Below, piece by piece: positions 13,008 to 26,325 of a stretch of DNA of 62,000 nt (position 1 is its first letter; the number at the start of each line of letters is the position of its first letter). The stretch spans positions 17,749,709 through 17,811,708 of the forward strand of contig NC_135565.1 of NCBI RefSeq assembly GCF_964340395.1. The letters are read 5' to 3'. The stretch is from Glandiceps talaboti (taxonomy: Eukaryota > Hemichordata > Enteropneusta > Spengelidae). The notes under the pieces were generated by a model. That model made no database searches. It saw only the letters and a list, made by a program, of their open reading frames with translations, and was not told the origin of the DNA. Position numbers and translations under genes: made by a program.

Positions 13008-13378
13008 ACCTTGGGGAACAAATTTCACTGAAAATCAAAATGTTTTAAAATATTTTCAAATTTTGCCATATATGGATGCTTCAAGTCCTTTAAAAAAACA
13101 ATAAAGGCATTGGGGTGCTCCTGGTAACTATCATGTTTTCAAGGAAATCAACTATTTTATATTTTCTCATAGAGTCACATGACTCGGCGGCCATATTGGA
13201 TTGTAAAATATTGATAACAATTCATTTACATTTTCACTTCTATGTCACAAATTTGCATGGTGACCCTTATTTTTTTTATCTTGAGAATGGGTTGGAGGTT
13301 TTTTTTAACAAAAATAACACAGAAAGTTTCAATAGTTTATTTCCGAGGTGCATTTTGTGAAAGGATCCATGATTAAAG
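13008..13378 (+). repeat. Dispersed repeat family C, copy 2
   Basis: Direct copy of the 10020 repeat (GGAACAAATTTCACTGAAAA, TTTTGCCATATATGG, GGCGGCCATATTGGATT). It is longer at the 3' side. A short fragment of the same start is also seen near 37335-37355. Confidence 0.65.
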
Positions 13379-13449
13379 GAATAGTCAGACATATACCCTT
13401 ATCTCTTTCTCTTCACACTCTTTTGTATTTGCCATGACAACGAGATTTG

Positions 13450-13735
13450 GGACATAATAATAATAATAGTCTTTATTTATACTGGATAATTCTTTAAGCA
13501 TATAAACACTTGTCTCCCAAGAAGTCCAGTGAGGGCCATCCCTCAGGGGTTCAATGCTAATGCAGGAGGAAACGGAGTACCCAGGGAAAACCTGCGTTGT
13601 TCGGTAGTCAAACTGAACAACACTCTTCTTACTTACAGCGTGGTAAATTTAATTGAACCCTGACTGGGGTTTGAACCTCGACCTCAGTGGTAAGAGGCAA
13701 GTGGTTTAACCACTCGGCCACTGACAACTCCCACA
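13450..13735 (-). mobile_element. tRNA-derived SINE, copy 1
   Basis: On the minus strand the head reads GTCAGTGGCCGAGTGGTTAA (A-box-like) and, about 40 nt on, GAGGTTCAAACCCC (B-box-like), i.e. a tRNA-Leu/Ser-type pol III promoter. The body contains the block seen on the plus strand as GCAGGAGGAAACGGAGTACC then CAGGGAAAACC. It ends in an ATT-rich tail. The body may be a deeply conserved SINE central domain such as Nin-DC; that link is from memory. Non-autonomous and presumably mobilised by a LINE. Confidence 0.8.
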
Positions 13736-14009
13736 TCGCGATGTCATCAACAGAGGCTTTCCCATAATCCCTTGTAGTAAATTACAAAATGGCTGAACAC
13801 GTCAAGTGCAGTAAGGCTTCTTAAGCTTTTAAAGTTTCAAGTTACCGAGGTGCTATTTTATTTGAATAAGAACGACTGAATATGTCTTTTAAGTTTCAAA
13901 TCTTGTAATATGTATAAAGGAATGATTGATGATTATAATATCATAACTAGGCAAAGCCCATAAGCTCGCACAGGGTAGATTCTTTTGTGACCGGCTGCCT
14001 CACAATGAT

Positions 14010-14165
14010 ATTGTAGATAGCACCCTTCGCATGTGGAATGCGCGTAGTACATAGAGCGTGCCTGTATAGTCATTGTGCCGCAATGCATCCTTGGGTAAAA
14101 CCACCAAAAAAAAAATTGCATAGTATATAGGACGTGCGTGCGAACTAGTCATTGTGCCACTACAC
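14010..14165. repeat. Short tandem duplication
   Basis: Two copies of a segment containing GTAGTACATAGAGCGTGC / ATAGTATATAGGACGTGC followed by TAGTCATTGTGCC, about 95 nt apart. Confidence 0.6.
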
Positions 14166-14689
14166 GAGCCATAAATTAGTAAAAAATTAGTTGAAACTTG
14201 GTTAGAAGTGCGAAAATGAAGTTCAGCAATCACATTGACAGCAGACACCCCCCCCCCCCACCACACCCCCTCTACCCCCCTCCACCCCCAATGAGCGTGT
14301 GTGACATTGTTTAATTGTCCCTTTGGACCAGGTAGATATTACAATCCTACTACTGCCTGCAACAAAAACTCTTACTCAAGAATTCTTACTTTTAATTTAC
14401 ATGTAGCTGTAATTTTAGTTTGAAGATAGAAGATAAAAATGCTGTTTTATGATTGAAAAAGATAGAATTCTTTTGTGATGAGCACTCAGAGAATAATAAA
14501 AAATTGATAAAAGTGTAATGAAGATTTTAAAGTACTGTCTCCCGCAGGATCTAGGAATACACGATGACGTTCTGTTAACAAAGTGAAAACTACGTCAGAG
14601 GTTTTGAACCCTTTTGAGTTGCATTATGTTGGGTCTATACAATTTTCATTTTTTTTTTTCGATGTACATTTTTTTTTTTTTCGATGATG

Positions 14690-15300
14690 TACATGTACCC
14701 CAGTAAATTTTTACTATTCTGACAACAAATAGATGATGCATAATATTCAGATTTAGAAGCATTTTCAAAGCATTAATCTGGTTGTATTTAAACCTACACT
14801 TACAGAGATTGGGTCTCCAAGCATACAAATATTTTAAATCAAATTCTATGCATTATTTGTTGGAACTGGACACATTTTTACGTTTTTTTAAATTATTTCT
14901 GATTTTACCAACGATTAGACGGTGTGCCATATTCAGTTTAAAGTATGATAAAAGTAATAAGCAGTAGTCTGGCTGTGTTAAAATGTACTTACAAAGATTG
15001 GGTTTCCCAGCATACGAATATTATATACGCTGCTATTGGGATTATCTAGTTTTAATTTTTGAAGGTTTTTTTTAGGAAAATATTTACACAATTTTAGTGA
15101 TGATTAGCTAGTGTACGATATGGAACTTTTAGAAGCACACTTCGAAAACATCACTCTGTTTGTGTTAAAACCTACGCCCTTACAAAAAAAAATCTGTCTC
15201 CCTACATACAAGTATTTTAATCCGCTATACGACGTTAATACGCTTTTGTGTGTTCAACATAGCCTAGAGCTAATAAAACAGATTTTGTCGAGCCTAGTCC
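14690..15300. repeat. Degenerate tandem repeat, about 190-nt unit, 3 copies
   Basis: Landmark blocks such as ACAGAGATTGGGTCTCCAAG then CATACAAATATTTTA recur near 14800, 14990 and 15180 with spacing of about 186-192 nt. The units have diverged substantially. Confidence 0.7.
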
Positions 15301-15639
15301 TTGGAGTATTGACATGAATCGTGCATGCAAAGTAAACCTATAGAAATAATAACACAAGGTAGTAAATGAGTTATTGGTAGGGCTCGCAATCGTGAAAATA
15401 CACTAATCTGTCCGATGAACAGAGAAAGACAGAACGTAGTAATCCATTATTACTTTCGTACGCAGTTCAGTAATTTTCTTACATTGCTGTAATCTACAGA
15501 ATATGAACAAAGGTGCAATGGATCTCTAGGGACAATGAAAACAAGCTACAGGTTGAGCACAATGACGTCGAGATTATGCTCGTTTTAGGAATTCCTTTCA
15601 ATATCTGTGACAGTCTATAAATAATCCATAACTTAAGAA

Positions 15640-15850
15640 AGAATGTGACACTAAAATCTGACACTTCTATTTCGATGTTTTCATACACATGGGAAAAAAA
15701 TGAATAAGTAAAATTAGAACATCAGCAAATTATATGCATAAACTGTCAATAATCCACAAAATTAGTTGTAAGAAGGAAAGTATGGTACTACTAAAAACTG
15801 ACTCCTTGATTAGTAATATTTTCATAAACATGGGAAAAATACTAACAATA
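15640..15850. repeat. Degenerate duplication, about 150-nt unit
   Basis: Two copies of a block with CTAAAATCTGAC / CTAAAAACTGAC and ATTTTCATAAACATGGGAAA, near 15650-15700 and 15790-15840. Confidence 0.55.
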
Positions 15851-15870
15851 CATGCATCTACAATTCTCTA

Positions 15871-16220
15871 TAGGCCTAACAAAAATTGCAAGATTCTGAT
15901 CACACTCAATTTTAGAATAGGTGGGGTAGGTTGATTTTTTTTTTTTTTTTTTTTTTTTTATGTGTGTCTAGATCAGGTAGTTATGTTTTCCATTGTTTTC
16001 CATATAGTCTCTGTGTTATTGGTTTCTTCCCATTGGATGTACAGCCATTATAGATTGGAAGAACAGTTTTATATTGTCTTTAAGTTGATGTCAATTTTCG
16101 CATCCATATTTCTCACAAGACTTCACAATTTTCACAAGTTAATTTTTTTTCTTCTCAAATACGTTTTTAAAAAAAGTTTAGGGTCAGCAGTGATAAACTA
16201 GGTAGGGTCAGGTAGTAAGT
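15871..16220 (+). mobile_element. MITE family B, copy with intact left end
   Basis: Starts TAGGCCTAACAAAAATTGCA and continues CTCAATTTTAGAATAGGTGG, a poly-T run, TGTACAGCCATTATAGATTG and AGTTTAGGGTCAGCAGTG. The right terminal repeat is not recognisable, so the right end is eroded. Confidence 0.7.
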
Positions 16221-16224
16221 AGAA

Positions 16225-16425
16225 GTAAGGCTGCTGTTGATGCACTAAAGTTTCTTTCAGCTTCAAATGCATATAGTGAGATTCGCTACACATTGTAGGT
16301 GTACGTTTAGAAGCTGTGTTGCGGTTGATGTATTAACGTTATTTCTATCGGCTTCACATGTGTGTAGTGACAATCACAATATAAATGTAGGTTATAAGCT
16401 ACACTGCTGTCGATATACTTTTAAT
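16225..16425. repeat. Duplication, about 95-nt unit
   Basis: Two copies of a block reading GCTGCTGTTGATGCACTAAA / GCGGTTGATGTATTAACG, then TTTCT-CGGCTTCA and a TAGTGA block. It directly abuts the MITE to its left. Confidence 0.6.
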
Positions 16426-17819
16426 AAGATTAAAACGTACCCATATATTTTCCGCTTATATCGGTATTAGTGACCAAATGCCAGGGGGTCAATTTGCCTC
16501 AGGAAATATGTATATAATCCTATCACAAGTGAACCGACATACATGTTTTCTAATTACCATAAATATAGGACAAGCATCAAAATATGATTCGCAGTTTTAG
16601 GTATTTTTCATTCCATACTCACTTTTTCTGAGCTACATTTAGATATTATAAGACTAATACATTATTACTTTGAGTTTGGTCTAACAGGAAATTAGATGTA
16701 TGAAAAAACTGGAAAAAATTATTAATTTTTTTGCCTTTTAAATTTGGCGGGAAAGAGGTTACTACAGCACAGACAATAAATCAAATATTCCAACACAATA
16801 CACATTCTATGATTTCAATTTTTGTATTGTTTCGTTTTAAATTGAATTGTGTCAAAAAAGTTACATATAACAGTGACTGAAAAATAGTTTACAAGCACTC
16901 GTGCAAATACTGCAATTATGCCACATTTGCACTCACGTGTCATGGGGTTCTGTCATATACTCAAACTTATTTATAAATTTTTCAACTCAGTGTAGGATTC
17001 ACTTATTTGTACATGTTTATAACAATCCTTACCGCTATCCGTTCAATTATCTTTTATTCCATTGTATTGTATTTGTTAATTTCCTGAATAAACTCCCTTT
17101 AAATCTTATCGCACAAATCTGTAATTCAACTCAGTGAAATAACGTCAAAACTGATGAAAATCAAAAACTGGATGAGGTGCAGTTGTCATGGTTACCATAC
17201 CACCATTTCAGATATTGGTTTTCATGTAGTTTTCCATTCACATGAAATTAAATTAATTTAAAACTTCTTAACGTTACACTTTGGGACATCACATCCTCAG
17301 TTTAAAAAATAAATCTTCCAGACAAATTTTTTGAACATTAACGTAGAAAACACTACATGTACATGTATTATACTTATGTTTGGAAACCAGCACCACTATA
17401 ACATGATATCCATTCACCTCAGTAAACCTTGACTGTCACAAAAAACATATTTTAGCAATTGTTCATATTGTTGATCATACCAGATTAAGTTAACACAAAA
17501 GGTACTTTTTTTCAACACTACATTTAATTACCATAGCAACAACTACAGGTCATCATTTAATGTAATTACCATTGACAGCCATATTGTAATTTCTAAAAAC
17601 ATCATTACCATAGAAACAATTACATGTGCATGTACATTGTAAAGTAGCCATCAGAAATTACTATAGCAACAACCATGTTGACTTTTTAACAATTACCATA
17701 GAAACGTACTATAGTTCCTTTATTATTTCATTTGAAAGTAATACAAACTCTGAACTCATAAACACATATATATGTTCTACTGATGCCAATGAGACAATGC
17801 ATGCCCATGGCAAGGACCC

Positions 17820-18385
17820 CACTAAACAATGAATGAGGAAAATCTCAACACATGTATACATGAAATGACTGTAGAAACCAACGTTTACAGAAATGTAATT
17901 ATAACAGTGACATTCCCTTTGAAGAATATAACTAATCTCAACTGAACAATGAGTGGGGAACAAGTTTCAACTCATGTTTCTTGGCCATTGTACATATTAA
18001 TGTATGTGAATTCCAAATGTATGCAAATACCGTACATGAAAGGATGATCCGCGGAACCTGAAGTTTACAAAAATGACATTACTTCCGACAGTGACGTTCC
18101 ACTTAAAGAATACTTAACAGCCATTGAACAATGAATGCGGAACAAGTTTCAAATTGTTTCATGGCTATAGCATGTAATGTGTGTGATATTAAAATTTCCA
18201 GAACCAAAAGTTTCTGAAAATGTTTTTATTTCCTGTGGTGGCAATCTCTAACCTCCACTGCACCGGACAATGAATGATAAACAAGATTTAATGAGTTTCT
18301 TGGCATACTGCGTGTGATCTAAAATCTCCAAAACACAAACTTTAAGTGTGTCATTTCCAGGAGTGGTGTTCTGTGGTGACCTTAG
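17820..18385. repeat. Degenerate tandem repeat, about 120-180-nt unit, 4 copies
   Basis: The block ACAATGAATGxGGAACAAGT recurs near 17826, 17946, 18127 and 18268. Each is followed by TTTCTTGGCCAT-like and TGTGTGATATTAAAATTTCC-like blocks. Related sequence is also found inside the element at 24504. Confidence 0.7.
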
Positions 18386-19439
18386 CATGACCTTTTAAAA
18401 TACAAAATGTGTTGCATGTTAGTGTACATAGCAGCGTGGTATTACTTACTGATTATTTTGCTCACTATGAAATGACATCTTTACAATTTGAGAAATAGAT
18501 ACACTAACAACAGATGTCTTTTTCCAATGGATCCTTTTTTCTCATAATAACTACAAAATTTACAAGGGTATTCAAGCTGTCTGAAAGTTCCATGTACAGT
18601 CACTTCAAAATATTGCAAAAAGGTAAAATTAAACACACACCACTTTTAATACATGTTATCCTTGATAGAAACTACATCACACCATATGTAGTGTGATTAC
18701 ACTGTATCAACCAAAGTCCATTCAATAGCTTATATGTATATGTTGCAACAATAGTTTTAGTTTGTGTCTATCTTAGTGTTAAAACCAAGATTCAGATTGC
18801 GCCAGAGTAGTATCATCACACTGTATAAACCAACGTCCATTCACTGCTTATTATATCAATACTGTAAACCTGGAAATGTTTGCGTATGATTTATTTTCGC
18901 TAATTTCGCTACAAAACAAAAACGCGAAAATAAGTAGTAGCGAAAATATATATTTCTGCATAATGCAATGTACCAGTATGGTTATTAGTGAAAATTAATC
19001 TTTGTGAACTACATGAAGACTGTAAAATCGCAAAATTTTCTAGTCATGAAAATATGCAGGTTTACAGTGTATCACAACAAGAGATTTAGTTTGTGTCTAT
19101 CTTTGTTTGATGACAACTCGGTTGCCACTGTCATATTTATTGGAATGTCACATTATTCTTAGATTAGTAGATTGAATAAATTGTTCAAAGAGGATAAAAT
19201 GTTTTACCCTGTTTGGATAGTGTACGTTATCTCCTGTCCCTACATTCATATTAACCAGACTGTGATATGTACAAGTCAAGGTGTTGAAAGGTTTTACTAA
19301 CTTTAAGCTAACAATAAATCATCAAGCCATTTCAACATTCATAATTTTAATATCCTTAAATCACGTAAGATATCTTACAATAATAGTTGATCATGTCATA
19401 GCTACGATTTCAACTACACATAATATTATGTAATATCAC

Positions 19440-19700
19440 CACTCTCTCTCTCTCTCTTTCTCTCCCTCCCTCCCTCCCTCTCCCTCCCCTTTGTCCCTGT
19501 CTGCCTATCCCTTTCTGCTTTCTGTCTCTCTCTACCTGCCAGTCTCTCTCTGTAGCTCTGGCCTGCCCATCTGTTCTCTCTCCACCTGTCTCTCTCTCTC
19601 TCTCTCCCATTGTTCTTTCTCTTTTCCTGCCTCTTTCTACATTCCCTCTCTGCCTGCCACTCCTTCTCTATCCTTCTGTTTGTGTGTCTCTCTTTCCTTC
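19440..19700. repeat. Pyrimidine (CT-rich) tract
   Basis: About 260 nt dominated by CTCT, CCCT and TGTCTC on the plus strand. Open frames through it are compositional. Confidence 0.85.
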
Positions 19701-19704
19701 CCCT

Positions 19705-22159
19705 CCTCTCCTCACTCCCACCTCTAACCACCTATATCTACCCTGTTTTCTGTTGCCACCTTTCATTCCAACCTACATCTTTCTATCTTTTGTGTATATC
19801 TACAAAGATCTCAACACTGACATATGGCCTGGATTTACTGTTAATGTCTCTTCTCTTATTTCAATCCTAATATCTCTCTCATTACAGTGCATGTACAAAG
19901 AAAAACTGAAAGAATGTGTGCCTATATGTATAGTGAGTAATCCATAGATACAGTACATGTATAAGCATTACTGTTGACATATTCCCATTTTATAGTAAAG
20001 TAAAAAACTAATATTATAATCTCCCAATTAATGCCGACTTTTTAACCATACGGGAACAAAAATTCTCTACAAACTATAAGCTTTCCAACATGTACATGCG
20101 TGTAGATGTATTGACACCTTTTAATCTCCTTTTTAATGTGCAAATATCTTCTGCGAGGCAATTTTCTCATTTATGGGAGCCAAACTCCCCTTTAAAAAGA
20201 CTGGGTGGGTTTGATTTCCGCATGGCCATAGTATTATTATAGGTCCATTCATTTCATATGTATACTGCCCTCAGTGGCAGAGACAAGTATAAGAAATAAA
20301 GTATAGAACCATGATTAAATTAAAAGTATTTGATTGGCTGAAAATGTGCATGTAAATCAGTATGATTGCTACAATGTATCTGATTTCATACTTCTGCACA
20401 GGTTGTGTCAGACATGGTCTATTAGATTTGATTTTAAAGAGAGCAACTGATGTTGAACAACAACGCAATAACGTTGAACATAATACAAATCCTGTTAATC
20501 CATACCACCATACAGACTATTTTACCCAAAACAGATCTAGCTGAACATCACTTTTTTCCAGATTTTTTTCATATATAACAACTCAAGATGATAACAAATT
20601 TCACAAGACTAGATAAAATATGGGTGGTTTTATTGATCAAATCTAAAATCAAATTAAAATATTGCAAATACTCACTGAAAAGTGGAATTTTTTGTCAAAT
20701 TTTTGTTCAAATATTTAGACGGGAAACTATTTTTGTCAAATTTTTGTTTGAATATTTTAGGCAGGGAAACTATTAGATCGTGAAGTAGTTAAAAGCTTGC
20801 TAGATTAAATTACATACCAGTAGTATCATGAAAGTAGATGTTAAAAGCAAGTCAGTCAGTGTATTTTGTGAAAATCAAAATTTGGACTAAGTGATTGTAA
20901 CTATCTCAGTGTAAACATTGATTACAAGACCATAACACTAGACATGTCCTCTATAAAACTAGATTACACCTAATTCTGTTTAAGGTCCGCAACTTAAATC
21001 AGGGTAAGTTTGTCACTGGCAATAAAATGTCTAGTTTGTCCTGTCTGACTCCATTGACTTATTTACACTACAATTACCACATACGTTAGGTGACATATCA
21101 CTTGTATTCAAGTTTTTTAAACATAGGACAGCGGAAACTCAGGTTTCTGTTAACTTTAGATAGACACAAACTAAAACTCTTGTTGTGATGTGTTGATGTC
21201 TCTAAGATATATTAATAGTTTCATCAAGTCATAGTACTGTGACATTTCTGATGACTTGGAAAAAATGGCCTTTATAAAGGTTTGCACTTAGCAAGCAGAT
21301 CTCTCCACAGAGCCTGTGAACTCAGTAATTTGGTAAGTATTATTGGCCAGGCCTCATTTTCTAATTAGAACAAAATTAGCATATCGTAAGTATAAAAAGG
21401 TGATATGTCACTATACAACCAATTACATGTACAATGTACAAGTAGGTCACATTGAGGTAACTTGACAAAATCAACATAATGTAAACATCATGTGACTTAA
21501 TCAACATAATATATACAGCATGTGACTTAATCAACCAATCAGCTTCAATGCCCAATATCCATAAACAGTACTACATTTGGATTAGTGGGTTTGCAGGCTG
21601 TGGGGAGTGAGCGCTTGCCAGGTTGACCACTCACCTGCTACATGTACCTCAGCCTGTAGTACTACTTGAAGGCTAAGAAAATGCAACAAAATAGCGGTTT
21701 TTGTAACTAAAACTCTAACTTCTAATTAATGTTGTAATAATATATCTATCAATAAGCGTGCTCCTACTCCGGTTTGTTTTCCATAATTATGAAATGTTCG
21801 TTTTTATTAGCTTCATTTTTCTTGTCATATCTAGAGTGTTTGGTAACAAACCCTGCTAAAGTCTGAACCAATCATGCTAATCTGACCTGAAACGTGACAA
21901 AGCCTGCAAAATACACCTTATTATCATTCCTACAATCTCTCTCTATGTTTCCAATATCCTCATTTCTGTCACACTCAATTATTTCCAAATTTGTACAAGT
22001 CACACACATCATATCTCCCCATTACTATTTTTTCCATCTGCATTGCACACTTCATAGAGTATATTTTTGACTACCAGTACATTTTTCTTTTCAGAATCCT
22101 CTCCTTTCATTCTAATACTGAAACCTTTTATAGAATTTTATCTTTGTGATGGACTCTAG

Positions 22160-22160
<1 letters not shown>
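19705..22160. other. Intron stretch without recognisable features
   Basis: AT-rich. Only a short tandem duplication near 21470-21535 (ATCATGTGACTTAATCAACA) and a GACGGGAAACTATT pair near 20718-20775 stand out. No coding signal on either strand. Confidence 0.55.

Positions 22161-22191
<31 letters not shown>
22161..22191. repeat. (CA)n microsatellite, short
   Basis: About 30 nt of uninterrupted CA. Confidence 0.95.
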
Positions 22192-22193
<2 letters not shown>

Positions 22194-23462
22194 TACGGAA
22201 AAACAACACATACATGTACATATTAAAGCACATGCATGTACACTTACATGTATGAATACATTCATATCAATAGCATGGCACATAGACTCACACATACTAT
22301 CTATACATACTAATTAAATCCTCCTACTCCCCCCTACCTTCCTCCCATTAACACAGCCCCTCCCAACAGAGCCCGTCCCCCTCACTTTCACAATTGTTTC
22401 GTTCACACACAAATTATATCTGTTGGTATTTTATTAAAATGTCAGAGAAAACGTCTACACATTTAAACCCTCAATTCCATCCGTACGGACAAAACTAGAG
22501 AATTCATAAAACTGACCCGATCTGCAACTGAGAGAATATCAAGCAACTTACTATCAAAAACATTTCATGAAGTTTCCAAGTGAGCAGCCGAGAGAATTAC
22601 AGGTGACTTAAAGGGCCATTGAAAAGGAACTAGGAAGAAAGACAAATAACATAAGGGGTCTTCTCACCAGGAGAGCGTGATCACATTTCTAAGTGATTTC
22701 CGACAGATAATTTTTCATACCTGGAGATGCCTTGTTTAAAGTCTATACATACACACAACCCAGCAATTTTATTGTATCAATTTCATATGTTAGGTATACC
22801 CTACAAGATTTAATTAAAACCTAACAGAGTGAATCTCTTCCTATTACACCACACTGTAGGGATTCCGTTAATCAATGTATGATATATGTTGGATTCTGCC
22901 ATACTGAAACCCCAAAATTTTTTCAAAACTGATTTCACCAGCCCTAAGGGATATAGGCAGGTGTATGTCTAAAAAACTCATTTCGTAAACAGTTCAATAT
23001 ATACGATATAAAAGGAAGTTCAAAAATATTCAACAGCTAAGAAGCTGGCAGAGTTTATAAGCTTTTTACTCAAGTGACAATATTTACATAAACCTACATT
23101 CCAGTATAATGTTAATGTCAGTACATGTCTTCTATAACATTGTGATTGTCTTCTGAACAGTCCATTGCATACTACAGTAGGGATTTCCTGAACATTTTTT
23201 ATACATATAATATATGTATGATAAATCACATCATCTGACTGCTTTTGACTCTATGAGTTATATCTTAATACCAGGTTTGAGTTCAGTCATTTGCAAGTGA
23301 AAGTTAAGTATGAATCAGCAAGTAGAATACTGTGTATGTTTTAATATACAGCAAAAACTACAGCCAAATACATATAAACTCAGCTTGTGGGACTTTAATT
23401 AAGTTTCACTGCAACCTTATTGTAACCTGTCAGTCAACACCTGAATGATGTTAAAGGAATAC

Positions 23463-23775
23463 AGAGGACTGCGATAAAACACACATTGCCAGATCTAAGC
23501 CACTTGATAGAGGGACTGTGATAAAACACACATTGCCAGATCTAAGCCACTTGATAGAGGGACTGTGATAAAATACACATTGTCAGATCTAAGCCACTTG
23601 ATAGAGGGACTGTGATAAAATACACATTGCCAGATCTAAGCCACTTGATAGAGGGACTGTGATAAAACACACATTGTCAGATTTAAGCCACATGATAGAC
23701 GGACTGTGATAAAACACACATTGTCAGATTTAAGCTACATGATAGACGGACTGTGATAAAACACACATTGCAAAC
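23463..23775. repeat. 47-nt minisatellite, about 6.6 copies
   Basis: The unit GGACTGTGATAAAACACACA, TTGCCAGATCTAAGCCACTT, GATAGAG repeats at exactly 47 nt (GGACTG at 23466, 23513, 23560, 23607, 23654, 23701 and 23748). The two rightmost units share TTGTCAGATT and GATAGAC variants. Head-to-tail and contiguous, with no spacers. Confidence 0.95.
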
Positions 23776-24503
23776 AACAGCTTTCTACTGATACTATGAT
23801 AGTTACAAAGACAAAATTTCAAACTTAAGATTTTCAAACCATAGTAAAAGTTTTTAAAACACATATTGTCAGTCTGAGATTTGAATTTGTTTCTGTATAA
23901 CTTTCAGAAAGATGTAGCAATCCCTGAGTAAAGCACAGTGCCTTCATAGACCCTACTCTATTTCGTGAATGGTGCCTTCCAACCTACTGATAACACATGT
24001 GTCAAATTAGAGCAACCATGGATGTATACATCCATGGAGCAACCATGAGCAACCTATTGATAACACAGGTGTCAAGTTAACGTTAACAAGTGAAAGGCTT
24101 CACAATGATCATTTGGGATATACTTTCAACTCTTTTTAAACGGTTAATGGCCTAGCACACCGAGAACAAAAGAGAGCAACAAAGGAACTAATGAACAATT
24201 TCTATAGGGTGTATCACCACTTTGAGTTCCTTTATAGTTTCAGTCAAAACATTATAAAAATACTATTATGTCCGTCATTTCAACAACAATGGCATTAAAG
24301 ATTTACTTTCAAAGGAAGGTTCATTCCGTTTACATAATATACACTAACATATGAGAAGAATGATAGAGGTTTTTTTTTGTAAGAGTTCACACGACCTTTG
24401 TATAAAAGTTAAAACAACAAGATAAACTCTCACACCTATGGTGTGAGTTAAAGTCCATGCCATACTCACTATGGTGTCAAAATGTAGCATGTGAGGCTGT
24501 CAG

Positions 24504-24689
24504 TTAAAGGGGAACACAACTCCGGGGAAATAAACGCTCGACCACTGCGAGGTCGATGAGTATGGAAACAAGTTTGCATTTCTTGTTAATTAATTGTGTG
24601 AAATTCATGTGATGTTAAATTATGAAAACTCTTCAGAACCCAAAATTTATGAAAATGGCTTTATTTCCTAGGGTTGCATTCCCCTTTAA
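24504..24689. mobile_element. MITE with TTAA ends, 186 nt
   Basis: Starts TTAAAGGGGAACACAACTCC. The reverse complement of the right end reads TTAAAGGGGAATGCAACCCT. Terminal inverted repeats of about 20 nt with TTAA at both outer edges suggest a TTAA-targeting (piggyBac-like) non-autonomous element, by inference. Confidence 0.7.
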
Positions 24690-25430
24690 CAAGGTGATAC
24701 TGATGACAGTTGGAAAAGGAAAGACAATTTAGGCTGACAGTGAACAGTAGAATTTCTACAAATGAAAGAAAGTGGATAGATTTCACAAAATTTAGAGTTT
24801 TAATCAGAAAATCAAAATCTCAGAAAATATAATTGCACCAGAAGTTGTCAACTTTTTACCCATAATTCCAAACTTTTCTAAATGACCCCCTAGCGCTATG
24901 CAATTGTCACATCAAGTGTCAGCAGTTGTCCACTGTTTTTATCCACAATTCTGTACGAACACTACACAAATTAATAGGGAGTATTAAATCAGGTGTCAGC
25001 AGTTGTCGTGTTACCCACAATTCTACAACAGGACCACCTAACACTATATATATAAGACAGCATCAGTTGTCAAATTTTTACCCACAATTCAACAATATGA
25101 CCCCCTAGCATGAATAAACATTTCAGGCGACAGGAATCTACCGAATGTGGACAAGAGCTCTGGCTGTTGTATATAATTACAAGAACATAATGCTACAGTC
25201 AATACAAACCACTTCAGTATAAACACAGTGATGTGTACATGTAGCAAACATTTTTGTTTACATTCTCTACATCATGTCATACCACTTGCATTGCGACAAG
25301 TTCATTGACCCTCTTCCAAATCTTCCTGATTTTTACACTTCTGTTCATTTCAAATCTTGTTTCCTTGAAATTGTCAGAATTTTTAGTTTTGTTTATTTCA
25401 AAGCTACAGATTCCTTGAAAATGTCAACTC

Positions 25431-25595
25431 CAGGGGTGAACAAATCCACTGGTCCTGGGTTCGGGACTAGCGATTTTTTTGGGCGGACCTGCACAAATTT
25501 TACCTTGTACCACTAATTTTTTCAGCAGGACCACCGGATTTTTTAAGGCACTGGTCCGGGGACCACCAGTTCACAAAATGATTTGTTCACCCCTG
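25431..25595. mobile_element. MITE with perfect ends and 5-nt target duplication, 165 nt
   Basis: Left end CAGGGGTGAACAAATC and right end GATTTGTTCACCCCTG are exact reverse complements over 16 nt. AACTC flanks both sides (25426-25430 and 25596-25600). It looks young. CAGGG...CCCTG ends are reminiscent of hAT elements, but those normally leave 8 nt. Confidence 0.85.
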
Positions 25596-26085
25596 AACTC
25601 TACGACTTTATTGAGTTCAGGGCTAGGTTTCTTGAAAATGTCAACTCAGATACAAACAAAAACTTGAAGTCTTTGTCAACAACAAATCAAATGAAATACA
25701 ACTCTTCAAAGTCTCCTACATTTTTTACTTATTTTTAATTCAATGAAAAAAACTCACTAAATGCAAATTAGTAATTTACAAATAATTGCATCGTCATTTT
25801 TCAACAACTCAAATAAAATTGCATTATTCAATGTGTTCTACATTTTTATGCTACAGTTCAATTAGAATCTACACTTTTCTTTCACTCAGAGACTTGTCTT
25901 GGTGTTACTATCTCAAGGAGAAACTCTTCAAACAACGCCAAAACCTGCCTGTCAACAGTGCTGAGCCGTGACTCTGATACATAATGTAGCCCTCATAATT
26001 CTCACCTCGTTATAGTAGCCAGTCAACTGATTAAGTTAGCCTCACTCCCAAAAGCCTTTACCAGAATACCCATATTAATTCATAT

Positions 26086-26325
26086 AAATTATCACACTAC
26101 ATTCTTTGTGTTCATCACTTATGTGTGTTCATTTACATAATGACATCATTTGCATAATCAAACAGTTTGACCTATGTACAAATGTAATCACTCCCCACTA
26201 TGACCAATTGGCTAATGGCAATATTTTAAAATCACAATATCCACCTTATAGGATTCAACAACAACCTGAAAGTTACCAGAGACATCAGAGTCACAGATCA
26301 GCACCATAGACATGGAAGGTAAGCC
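26086..26325 (+). repeat. Dispersed repeat family D, copy 1
   Basis: Shares TGTTCATTTACATAATGACA, TCATTTGCATAAT, GACCAATTGGCT, TAGGATTC and AGAGTCACAGATCAGCACCA in order with the copy at 28850. A reverse-oriented fragment lies near 36105-36145. Confidence 0.65.

Noticed and set aside
13933-14266. Overlapping minus-strand frames around 14 kb
   Set aside because: They coincide with a short tandem duplication, have no domain and contain low-complexity C-rich sequence.
23463-23775. Regular repeats that could be taken for a CRISPR array
   Set aside because: The 47-nt units are directly contiguous with no variable spacers, and the genome is animal.
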